Shown here: positions 1 through 6,437 of the stretch, piece by piece
Layout: each line of letters starts with the position of its first letter
Numbering within the stretch: the first letter of the stretch is position 1
Source of the DNA: CAYFNF01 sp964344485
GTDB lineage: Bacteria > Patescibacteriota > Patescibacteriia > UBA9570 > XYC2-FULL-38-9
NCBI GenBank assembly: GCA_964344485.1
Contig: CAYFNF010000014.1
Span: forward strand, 1-7,637
Direction: 5' to 3'
Length of the DNA: 7,637 nt
The notes under the pieces: model-generated
The model's database searches: none
Told to the model about the DNA's origin: nothing
The model's input: the letters and a program-made list of their open reading frames with translations, nothing else
Position numbers and translations under genes: made by a program

Positions 1-541
1 TCTACGCCACCAGCATCGACTACGACCCCAGCGTCCAGGCTTCGAAGCGCTTCTTCCGGACGGTGCAGAACAAGATGCACTGGGCCGCCCACGGCCACAC
101 CGCTGCCGAGGTGATTCTCAGCAGGGCCGACGCCGACGCTCCCAACATGGGGCTCACCTCCTGGCCTGGTCCCGCCATCCGAAAGGCCGATGTCGGGGTC
201 GCCAAGAACTACCTCGGAGCCCAGGAGATCGAAGCCCTCAACCGCATCGTGTCCGCCTACCTCGACTTCGCCGAACTACAAGCCGGCAACCGCCGCCCCA
301 TGACCATGGAGCGTTGGATCACCAAGCTCGACGACTTCCGTGCCTCTCGGAGCGAGACGTGCTCACCCACGCTGGCAAGGTGAGCGCCGATGCCGCCAAG
401 GAGCATGCAGCGGCAGAGCTGGACCGCTGGCGAGCGAAGCGCAGGGATCTGCCCAACCCCGTTGACCTGCACTTCGAAGAAGCCGTCCGAGAAACCCGTG
501 TCCTCACAGCCCGCCCTCATCAGGGCGGTGACGATGAGTAG
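1..541 (+). pseudogene. rhuM: RhuM-family protein, C-terminal half, frameshifted
   Basis: The first complete codon is at 3; the gene enters from outside the window, so its 5' half is missing. The opening YATSIDYDP, then TVQNKMHWAAHGHTAAE, ADADAPNMGLTSW and KNYLGAQEIEALNRIVSAYLD, are the familiar conserved blocks of RhuM (first described beside rhuM in Salmonella pathogenicity island 3; molecular function unknown). The frame starting at 3 runs to a stop at 381-383, but the family's next block, ERDVLTHAGKVSADAAKEH, is in the frame one base back and ends at TAG 539-541. One missing base near 341-345 (between codons for DFRA and LSERD) accounts for this. Either the gene is inactive or the draft has an error. 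RhuM genes often sit inside type I restriction-modification loci, but that context lies outside this window. Family identity is firm; loss of function is probable. Confidence 0.85.
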
Positions 542-2201
542 GCGGACCTGTTCTCCTCACCCGCGGCCTCCGCACCGCCCCCACCTCAACCTCCACCCGA
601 TACCTCCCCCATGATCCCGTCGCCGGGCCGTATGGTTCCTGGTAGCGAAACCCGAGGCTGGGGTCCTTGACCCGGTAGGCCACCTGGGCCCCGCCCTCCG
701 ACAGCGTGATCTCCTCGACGAGCCGATCCAGCGCGTCCCGGCGCTCGTCCAGGGGGCGCTGCCTCCAGGCCAGGAGCACCGCCTCGCGGAAGCGGCCGGG
801 GTCGATCTCGTCCACGCCGGGGAGCACGCGCCGGGCGGGTAGACCCGCCAGCTTGAGCTTCGCTGTCTCCCGCTGGGCGATCAGCGGCGCGTTCAGCGCG
901 CGGGCGTCGTCCATGCTCAGCACGCCCTCCACCACCTGGGCGCCGGCGATGCGGATGCGGCGGTCCAGGTCTGCGATCTTGCGTTCCAGCGCATCGCGCT
1001 CGGCCTGCACCTCGTCGGGCTGCTCGTTCAGCCTGCTCACCGCCGACCGGACCAGGGCCTGGACGTTGTCGGGAGTGAGCAGCTCGGCCTCGATCCAGTC
1101 CAGCAGGGCGGCGTCCAGCTTCTCCACGCGGATGGTCAGTCCCGAGCAGCACTGCTTGTTCGAAGCTCGGCTGGAGCAGCGGTAGTAGTAGTAGCGCTGC
1201 CCGTTGGCCCCGCCGCCCGCGGTGATGGACACCGGCCCGCCGCAGAGCCCACAGCGCAGCCAGGGGGTGAACAGGCCGCGCTCGCCCATGCGGATGGGGT
1301 GGGTGCCGTTGCGGGTGCCGTCCTTGCGGGCGCGGGTCTTGAGCTTCCGCAGCGCCTGGGCCTGCTCGAAGTCCTCGTCGCTGACCGCGGCCTCGTGGAC
1401 GTCGCGGGCTACCACCTCGCCTTTGTGCACCATGTGGCCGCAGTAGACGGGGTTGGTGACGATCTGTGCGACGTGCTTGGGGGTCCAGGTGCCGGGGGAG
1501 CGCTGCCGCGGGTTGTCCTCGCGCACCGGCGGGGCCACGCCCTCTCGGGTCAGCCGCTCGGCCAGGCGCTTCCAGCCGTCGCGGCCCTCGAGGTACAGGG
1601 CGAAGACCCGCTGCACCGTCTCGAAGGCGGGCCGGGTCTCGTCGGTGACCACCAGGCGACGGTCTTCGACCGCGTAGCCAAAGGGCGGGCGACCGTAGAC
1701 CCACAGGCCCTTGCTGGCTTGGGAGCGCATCCCCCGCTGCACGCTGCTGGACAGTTCTTCAGAGTAGCGCTCGGCCAACCAGGCGAGGATGGGGCGGATC
1801 AGCTTGCGGATGGAGCGGTCCTGGCCGTCCTGCTCGGTCAGGGAGAGCACCTCGATGTCGGCTTCCTCGAGCACGGCCAGGGCGCGCAGGCAGTCAGTCA
1901 TGTTCCGGGCGATGCGGGAGAAGGCGTAGACGTAGAGCCGGTCGATGGGCTGGCGCTGGGGTGCCCGGCGACGTCGGCCCTTGCGGTGGTCGCGCTGGGC
2001 CTCGGCGGCGCGGATCAGGGCCTGGTAGGAGTGCCGCTTGCGGGCTGCGCGTCCGCTGATGCCTTCGTCGATGAACCAGTTCTCGGGTGGGATGTGGACA
2101 CCGTCATGGGCGGCACGCTGGCTGATGACCTCGCGCTGTTGCTCCACCGATTTATCTTGGCGTGGGTCACTGCAGCGCAGGTAGGCGGCACCGATGATCA
2201 T
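504..2201 (-). CDS. Large serine recombinase (resolvase/integrase type)
   Basis: 565 residues. A site-specific DNA recombinase predicted to cut and rejoin att-type sites through a phosphoserine link. The N-terminal resolvase domain (about 1-160) has YLRCSDPRQ with nucleophile Ser11, FSRIARN with Arg96 and Arg99, and a helical stretch leading to RGMRSQASKGLW. A recombinase domain follows (about 165-285; GTWTPKHVAQIVTNPVYCG). Then comes a zinc ribbon with Cys317, Cys320, Cys342 and Cys351/352, and a coiled coil (about 395-450). This is the full large-serine-recombinase order with no internal break, so it looks active. The ATG has a good GGGGAG Shine-Dalgarno six bases upstream. The last ~25 residues are Arg/Pro-rich and are encoded antisense to the end of rhuM, suggesting the gene ends by running into its neighbour. 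The mobilised element cannot be identified here; phage-type integrase and small-element recombinase are both possible. Confidence 0.93.
   Translation of the reverse strand: MIIGAAYLRCSDPRQDKSVEQQREVISQRAAHDGVHIPPENWFIDEGISGRAARKRHSYQALIRAAEAQRDHRKGRRRRAPQRQPIDRLYVYAFSRIARNMTDCLRALAVLEEADIEVLSLTEQDGQDRSIRKLIRPILAWLAERYSEELSSSVQRGMRSQASKGLWVYGRPPFGYAVEDRRLVVTDETRPAFETVQRVFALYLEGRDGWKRLAERLTREGVAPPVREDNPRQRSPGTWTPKHVAQIVTNPVYCGHMVHKGEVVARDVHEAAVSDEDFEQAQALRKLKTRARKDGTRNGTHPIRMGERGLFTPWLRCGLCGGPVSITAGGGANGQRYYYYRCSSRASNKQCCSGLTIRVEKLDAALLDWIEAELLTPDNVQALVRSAVSRLNEQPDEVQAERDALERKIADLDRRIRIAGAQVVEGVLSMDDARALNAPLIAQRETAKLKLAGLPARRVLPGVDEIDPGRFREAVLLAWRQRPLDERRDALDRLVEEITLSEGGAQVAYRVKDPSLGFRYQEPYGPATGSWGRYRVEVEVGAVRRPRVRRTGPPTHRHRPDEGGL
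511..528. terminator. Hairpin shared by converging rhuM and recombinase 3' ends
   Basis: A perfect 7-bp stem, CCGCCCT/AGGGCGG, encloses a CATC loop. It lies inside the 38-bp overlap of the two convergent genes, near both stop codons (rhuM 539-541, recombinase 504-506). There is no T-run on either side, so this is not a classical intrinsic terminator. The position would suit a bidirectional termination or transcript-end structure, which is inference. Confidence 0.35.
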
Positions 2202-2210
2202 GAGGGGCTC

Positions 2211-2228
2211 CCCGCGGGATAGATCCCG
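2211..2228. promoter_or_regulatory. Palindromes upstream of the recombinase
   Basis: Two overlapping inverted repeats lie 10-27 bases upstream of the recombinase ATG: CCCGCGGG (2211-2218), and CGGGAT/ATCCCG (2215-2220 and 2223-2228) around a central AG. An A+T-rich stretch (about 2229-2245, TTGTATTTTACATAA) follows and is the most promoter-like sequence nearby, although I cannot assign clear -35/-10 boxes. This could be an autoregulatory operator. Symmetric arms around a non-palindromic dinucleotide also resemble a serine-recombinase crossover site. Both readings are inference. Confidence 0.3.
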
Positions 2229-2257
2229 TTGTATTTTACATAACGTCGATTGCCTGC

Positions 2258-2476
2258 CTACTTGTTTTCAGAAGAACCGCCGCTACGGCCAGCGTTGAGA
2301 GCGGCCTGGAGGTCGGCCAAGGTGAGGCAGGAGGCCCAGGCGTCGAGGTCGGGGGTGCCCTTGCTGGTGATCGCATCGCCGACGTGGGCGGGCCGTGTGC
2401 GCCTGGTGGCGGCGCGGTGCCCAGCATCCGTGGGGGCGCTGGTGCTCGGCTCGGTGTTGGCGGTCGGGGTGGTCAC
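2258..2476 (-). CDS. Small hypothetical protein upstream of the recombinase
   Basis: 72 residues, not recognised. It starts with GTG at 2476-2474. A GGAG Shine-Dalgarno with an 8-base spacer supports this start; the ATG just upstream hits a stop after five codons. The N-terminal half is Thr/Ala/Arg-rich and probably disordered. The C-terminal half (DLDAWASCLTLADLQAALNA) looks like one or two helices, with a short GSSENK tail. It ends 56 bases before the recombinase start on the same strand, so the two could share a transcript. Small partner proteins such as directionality factors can lie beside serine recombinases, but no motif identifies one here. There are no cysteine clusters or membrane segments. 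It may be a chance reading frame, because G+C-rich DNA gives many. Confidence 0.4.
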   Translation of the reverse strand: MTTPTANTEPSTSAPTDAGHRAATRRTRPAHVGDAITSKGTPDLDAWASCLTLADLQAALNAGRSGGSSENK

Positions 2477-2532
2477 GGGCAGGGCTCCATGACCGGAGGG
2501 TAGTCACGAGGATCAGCCTCCTTCCACTGATT

Positions 2533-2726
2533 TCGCTGACCCGCAGCGTCGGTCAGTAGCGGGAAAGCGGGTAAGGAGAGCTTGCTCCTGCGTCCTCGCG
2601 ACCACAGATTTCCAGCATGGCGGAGAGGGCTCGGTCAGCGCGGGGAGACAACCGGTCAGCGCTGGGGAAGCTCCGGTCAGTGCGGGGAGATGGCCGGTCA
2701 GCAGGGGCCGAGCTGCGGGTCAGCGA
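2533..2726. repeat. 15-bp inverted repeat pair flanking the 21-bp array
   Basis: TCGCTGACCCGCAGC at 2533-2547 is the exact reverse complement of GCTGCGGGTCAGCGA at 2712-2726. The pair encloses most of the GGTCAG tandem array. A perfect 15-bp match within 200 bases is unlikely by chance. It may mark the ends of a small element or a long-range stem. Confidence 0.6.
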
Positions 2727-2838
2727 TGGGTAAGTGGATCTGCTGGCCGCCCGCTGAAAGCGCGGGCACATCGTGGGGGCGGGCTGACCCTTCGGTCCGC
2801 CGAGATTCCGCCATGGCCTCGCCATGCTCCGCCATGCT
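2614..2838. repeat. 12-bp inverted repeat and CGCCATG cluster
   Basis: AGCATGGCGGAG at 2614-2625 is the exact reverse complement of CTCCGCCATGCT at 2827-2838. The right arm lies in a short cluster of CGCCATG copies (about 2810-2838) ending in CGCCAAG, spaced 9-12 bases, directly upstream of the ATPase start. The cluster may be slippage-derived; no function is apparent. Confidence 0.45.
2632..2730. repeat. 21-bp degenerate tandem repeat array (GGTCAG core)
   Basis: CGGTCAG recurs at 2632, 2653, 2674 and 2695, exactly 21 bases apart, followed in the first three units by a G-rich stretch (GCGGGGAGA-like). A fifth copy (CGGGTCAG, 2716) is one base out of phase. Outlying copies are at 2550 and, inverted as CTGACC, at 2536-2541 and 2784-2789. 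This makes eight copies of a hexamer in about 255 bases, where roughly 0.1 would be expected by chance. A period of two helical turns suggests side-by-side protein binding. It is also a multiple of three, but no convincing protein is encoded on either strand. Repeated ends of an IS21-like element are one possible origin; a regulator- or recombinase-binding array is another. Confidence 0.65.
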
Positions 2839-2866
2839 CTCGCCAAGCCCCCGCCAAGGTGCCGTC

Positions 2867-4309
2867 ATGACCGAGATCGAGCTACTCCGCCTCTGCCTCC
2901 TGGAGAGGCTGGGCGATGTACCCATCGTCGAACTGGGGGGCCGGACCATCATGCTGCGGCTCTCGAGGGCCGTCCGCGAGCTTGCCGAGACGCGGACGGG
3001 GGGCGTGGTGATGATCCACCAGGGGAGCCGGCGCGGGCTGCGCTCCGCCGAGCGCCTGCGGAGCGATCTACGGCTACAGTTCGCCCGGAGCCTGCCCGGG
3101 GTGATCGAAGAGGTGATGGACCACGAGGGCGAGGAGGGGCAGATCACGCTGGTGCATGGGCGGTCGCGGCATTCGAGCATGGGCACGTCGCCCCGGAATC
3201 CCTCGGGTCGGAGGTCCAAGCCCGCTCCAAGGCGTCGAGAGGCGGCAGACCGCCCGGAGCTCGACATGGTCCACGGCACGACCTTCGAGGATCTCGGCGA
3301 GGGCCTGGTCGAGCAGCTCATCGCGATGGGGGTGGTGCCCGATGCCCCCAGGCGTCCCAGCAACCGTGAGGACTTCGAGCACGCGGTGGCCGCCTCGGGC
3401 ATCGCCTACGTTCAGCGCGGCGCGCTGGTGCCGACGGTGGCCGGGCTGGTGGCGACGGGGCGGCATCCCGACCTTGCCCTGCCGGGGATGGCTGTGCGGG
3501 TGTTGGTCGAGGGCAAGGGGGAGCATCTGTTCGGCGGTGGCCTGATGGAGCTGGTGGACCGCGTCTCGGGGCTGCCGGTGCTGAACGAGGGTGTGGGGGT
3601 CAAGGTGATCGAAGAGCTGCTGGTCAACGCCGTGGCGCACCGGGACTGGAGTGCATCTGCCCGGGGAAAGCCCATCGTGATTAGGCGCAGCGCTGACAGG
3701 CTGTAGCTGTCCCACCCGGGCGCGCTCGATGGGCAGGGAACGTCGAACCCCACTCTGATGCGCCTGCTGGTGTGCCTCGGCATGGCCGATGGCAAGGGTG
3801 AGGGCCTCTCGCGGCTGCGCGCGCGGGTCTCCGACGACGGAGGCGGCGGGCCATTTCTCCAGGTGCGGGATGGAATGGTGACCGCCACCATCACCCTGGC
3901 CGCGAAGTTGCCGGGATGGCTGCTGGGTGCGGCACCCGAGCGTAAGGATGAGCAGAACCTCGCGCAGCAGCGTGAGCCGGAGAAGCCGAAGTCGGCGCCT
4001 GTGGTCGTCGCTCCGTCAGAGCCGCAACTCGTCCAGCCGCCACCTCTGGCACCGGAGCGCGAGAACGAGGTCCGCTGGTTCCCAGCCACGCCGAAGCAGC
4101 GGCTGCTCATCGATGTCTTGCAGACCCGTGGCAAGGCGACGACGAAGGAGTTGGCGGAGGCTCTGGACTGGCCGCGGACGACTACTCGAGACGTGCTGGC
4201 CAGTCTGGTGAAGGCAGACCAGGTCGAACGCCTGGCACCCCTGCCACGCTCCCCGATGCAGGTCTACCGGCTCGTGCGCGTGGGCCACTCGGTTGCGGCC
4301 TCATGGTGA
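2867..4309 (+). pseudogene. RecG-C-terminal-like ATPase with winged-helix domain, amber-interrupted
   Basis: 480 codons plus stop, broken by TAG at 3704-3706 (codon 280). An N-terminal region of about 130 residues is not recognised. Next (about 140-205) is the region ending in VPTVAGLVATGRHPDLALPG, typical of this family. A GHKL-type N-box follows (IEELLVNAVAHRDW, Glu250 and Asn254) with GKPIVIRRSADRL, as in the RecG C-terminal-like HATPase_c_4 family. After the stop the same frame continues the family pattern without a gap: LSHPGAL, then NPTLMRLLVCLGMADGKGEGL. A Pro/Glu-rich linker (about 350-405) leads to a C-terminal winged helix (about 408-470, TTKELAEALDWPRTTTRDVL). Relatives usually read DRLE at the break, so GAG to TAG is the simplest event. 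Start: ATG 2867 has AAGGTG six bases upstream; an earlier in-frame start at 2582 would translate the repeats and is rejected. The family is regulatory or accessory and often found near restriction-modification genes. ATG 3758 could restart the distal part, but no ribosome site is seen. Confidence 0.8.
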
Positions 4310-4443
4310 TCGCTCGCAGCCTTGGAGGAGCGGTCCAGAACGCTGCTCGGCGCTTCGGACGGTCCAAAATACGGCTCTGGAGAGCGGACGCCCAGCAGCA
4401 CGGGATCGTAGGCGGCGGGGTCCAGAAGGCGGCTTCGTCCAGC

Positions 4444-4469
4444 CCGCTGATAGTCCCAGGAATCAGCGG
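4444..4469. repeat. 8-bp-stem inverted repeat in the gap after the ATPase
   Basis: CCGCTGAT (4444-4451) and ATCAGCGG (4462-4469) are perfect complements around a 10-base loop, 135 bases downstream of the ATPase stop. There is no T-tract. It may be a transcript-end structure or part of the element's left region. Confidence 0.35.
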
Positions 4470-4566
4470 TCCACAGGGCCGGTCCGAAGCCGATCCAGAA
4501 CCACCAGGAATCGCTCGTGGGGGCCCATGTCGAGGCTGGGGTGCGCGGATGCTCAGATGACCAACA

Positions 4567-4588
4567 GATCGTCGAAAACTCGACGATC
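4567..4588. repeat. 9-bp-stem hairpin upstream of the transposase
   Basis: GATCGTCGA (4567-4575) and TCGACGATC (4580-4588) form a perfect stem around AAAC, about 90 bases before the transposase start. Further TCGAC-like copies follow (CTTCGACACTTCGACG, 4590-4605). IS91-family elements carry small hairpins near their termini, so this may be near the terIS end. It could also be an operator for the transposase gene. Confidence 0.45.
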
Positions 4589-4675
4589 GCTTCGACACTT
4601 CGACGCTCAGGATCGCGAAAGCACGCTTTGTAAGCAGTCCGGATCCTGGCACGCCGCGTGCTTTGCCTCGTGGCC

Positions 4676-6130
4676 ATGGCCACGACCGTCGACTACCAGC
4701 GCACCGAAGTCGAGCTCCTGCAGCGCATCGCCAGGGAGGAACTGCCGGCACTGATCCTGGCTGCCGAAGATGCAGGGCGCTTCATCCCGCGCCACGTAGA
4801 GCGCACGGTCGAGCGCTTCCTCGGTTGCGGCGATCCGCGGGAGGGCTTCGCCTGGCTGGTCTGTGACGACTGCGACCATCACCGCTTGGTCCCCTTCTCC
4901 TGCAAGACTCGCGGGATCTGCTCCTGCTGTGGTGGACGCCGCATGGCCACCCGCGCCGCCTGGCTCGTGGACCGAGTGATCCCCGAGGTCCCGGTCCGCC
5001 AGTGGGTGCTCACGCTCCCCTGGGCCAGGCGCCTGCTCCTGGCGCGCCGTCAGGACCTGTTGCTCGGCGTGTGGAGAGAGGCCCTGGACGCCATCTTCGC
5101 CTGGTACCGGTACCAGGCCGCCGAGCGGCTGGGCCTGCCACCCGAGCGCTCTCGGGACTTCTGCTGCGGAGCCGTGACCCAGGTGCAGCGGTTCAGCAGC
5201 GCGCTGACCCTCAACCCGCACTTCCACAGCCTGATCCCCGACGGGGCCTGGTACAAGGACGAGCACGGGCGGCTCCACTTCGTCGACGTGCTCCCACCCA
5301 CCACCGGGGACATCGAGGACCTCGTGGTCGAGATCGCCGAGCGCTGCGAACGCTGGCTGGCCCGCCAGGGCTTCGGTGAGCACGATCTGCACGACGACCC
5401 TGACCCCGACGACGCTCAGATGCTGCTCCAAGCTGCCTCGGCGGCAGGGCGCACTGCGCTTGGCCAGCGGGCCGGTCGGAGAGCCAAGCGCATCCAGGTC
5501 CATCGGGGCAGGGTCTACGAGCTGCCGCCGCGCTGTGCGGTCTGCGACGGCTACAACCTGCACGCTGGTGTCCGAGCAGCTTCGCGGGACCGCGCCGGCC
5601 TGGAGCGGCTCAGCAGGTACATCTCGCGGCCTCCGCTGGGTCGGGAGCGCCTGGAAGAACAGCCCGATGGCTCCATCCTCCTACGGCTAAAGACCCCCTG
5701 GTCGGACGGGACCGCAGCACTCCAGCTCAGCCGCAGCGAGCTGCTGCAGCGAATCATCGCTCTCATCCCGCCCCCCAGGAAGAACGAGAGCCTCTATCAC
5801 GGCGTCTTCGCGGCCAACCACGCCTGGCGCCGCGAAATCGTACCCGCGCCGCCAGCGGACACGACGCCAGACCACCTCCGCATCCGGCTCACCAAGGAGC
5901 CGGTGCTGGGGCCACAGCCAGCGTGGCTGGCCTGGGCGGCCTTGTTGTGGAGAATTTTCCAAGAGGACAAGGTCTCTTGCCCGCGCTGTGGGGCACCAAT
6001 GCGGCTCCGCACCGTCGTGATGCCACCGGCGACGATGCGCGTGGTCAAGGGGCTCGAGCAGGCTGCCGCCCGCGCGCCGCCGGGTGAGCACTCCGAGAGC
6101 GCGCGCGATCCACTCGCCGTGGGCGCCTGA
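4676..6130 (+). CDS. IS91-family HUH transposase (single-tyrosine form)
   Basis: 484 residues. Catalyses rolling-circle-type transposition through a phosphotyrosine intermediate. The N-terminal zinc-binding domain (about 35-95) has Cys63, Cys66, Cys76, Cys82 and Cys84/85 in the usual spacing (VCDDCDHH, FSCKTRGICSCC). The HUH metal motif is NPHFHSLIPDG (His182, His184). Then CAVCDGYNLHAGVRA leads into RLSRYISRPPL with the candidate catalytic Tyr315. The position four before it is Arg, so only one tyrosine is seen, unlike the YxxxY of classical IS91. A later CPRCGAPMRLRTV (Cys435, Cys438) is the family's C-terminal zinc knuckle. The length is normal and the frame unbroken. The start is uncertain: ATG 4676 is used; GTG 4658 is in frame and neither has a clear Shine-Dalgarno; a TAA at 4631-4633 limits anything earlier. 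Cargo, if any, is not evident. Confidence 0.93.
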   Translation: MATTVDYQRTEVELLQRIAREELPALILAAEDAGRFIPRHVERTVERFLGCGDPREGFAWLVCDDCDHHRLVPFSCKTRGICSCCGGRRMATRAAWLVDRVIPEVPVRQWVLTLPWARRLLLARRQDLLLGVWREALDAIFAWYRYQAAERLGLPPERSRDFCCGAVTQVQRFSSALTLNPHFHSLIPDGAWYKDEHGRLHFVDVLPPTTGDIEDLVVEIAERCERWLARQGFGEHDLHDDPDPDDAQMLLQAASAAGRTALGQRAGRRAKRIQVHRGRVYELPPRCAVCDGYNLHAGVRAASRDRAGLERLSRYISRPPLGRERLEEQPDGSILLRLKTPWSDGTAALQLSRSELLQRIIALIPPPRKNESLYHGVFAANHAWRREIVPAPPADTTPDHLRIRLTKEPVLGPQPAWLAWAALLWRIFQEDKVSCPRCGAPMRLRTVVMPPATMRVVKGLEQAAARAPPGEHSESARDPLAVGA

Positions 6131-6173
6131 CGACAAGCGCAGCGCCACGGACCATCATGGACTCCGGAACGAG

Positions 6174-6195
6174 CTGCCGTCGTGGTGGACGGCAG
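6174..6195 (+). terminator. Hairpin 43 bases after the transposase stop
   Basis: CTGCCGTC (6174-6181) and GACGGCAG (6188-6195) form a perfect 8-bp stem around GTGGTG, with a few more pairs possible beyond a one-base bulge. There is no T-run. It could end the transposase transcript or be the terminal hairpin of the element; GAAC lies immediately 5' at 6167-6170. Confidence 0.4.
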
Positions 6196-6302
6196 AGCTG
6201 CGCCTCGCGCCGGCCGGCGCTCCCATGAGCCGTCCCAGGGGGCGTTCTCACCCGTCTCGACCCGCTCCTTGACCTCCAGCACGCCTGGCTGGCAGGCTAC
6301 CC

Positions 6303-6326
6303 GTACACGCGGGACCCCTCGTGTAC
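6303..6326. repeat. 7-bp-stem inverted repeat
   Basis: GTACACG (6303-6309) and CGTGTAC (6320-6326) are perfect complements around a 10-base loop. This is a possible operator or element-end structure; nothing more specific can be said. Confidence 0.35.
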
Positions 6327-6437
6327 AGCCCGTGGAGGATTCATCCTGCCTATCCCCGGGCGCGATTCGTTCATAACGCAGGTTGAACGCAGCGCATGAC
6401 AAACAGCGGGCGACGCTGCGCCTCCTGGGGAGTATAG

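Larger units (their letters stand above)
4310..4675. other. Intergenic gap before the IS91 transposase
   Basis: No convincing gene. The stretch contains GGTCCAGAA at 4332-4340 and 4419-4427, a variant GGTCCAAAA at 4361-4369, and two strong hairpins (listed separately). The minus strand is open across it from 4683 to 4264. The distal, Trp-rich part of that frame looks somewhat protein-like, but I cannot identify it. The region probably includes the left boundary of the IS91 element. Confidence 0.4.
4567..6195 (+). mobile_element. IS91-family element, ends not resolved
   Basis: The core is the intact transposase at 4676-6130. Hairpins flank it at 4567-4588 and 6174-6195, and a GAAC tetranucleotide (a known IS91 target motif) lies at 6167-6170, with another at 6385-6388. 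IS91 elements make no target duplication and have no long terminal repeats, so the boundaries given are guesses bracketed by the hairpins. Confidence 0.35.

Noticed and set aside
1299..2222. Long plus-strand frame (307 codons) opposite the recombinase
   Set aside because: It is antisense to well-supported recombinase domains. Its Gly/Ala/Val/Leu/Asp-rich composition is typical of the mirror of a high-G+C gene.
2632..2730. CRISPR array
   Set aside because: The repeats are contiguous 21-bp units without unique spacers, and there are no cas genes nearby.
2553..2846. Minus-strand 97-codon frame with seven-residue repeats (ADR/SPR)
   Set aside because: The heptads simply reflect the 21-bp DNA period; the frame has no start signal or recognisable domain. 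Coding is not excluded but is unsupported.
2582..2866. Upstream extension of the ATPase frame to an earlier start
   Set aside because: It would translate the 21-bp array into Gly/Gln/Ser heptads. The ATG at 2867 has a proper Shine-Dalgarno and family-like length.
2698..3402. Minus-strand frame (234 codons) opposite the ATPase N-terminus
   Set aside because: It is Ser/Arg/Pro-rich, shows no family features, and is opposite a frame with a good start and recognisable domains downstream.
4607..5563. Minus-strand frame (318 codons) opposite the transposase
   Set aside because: It mirrors the IS91 transposase, with no domain of its own and no start context.
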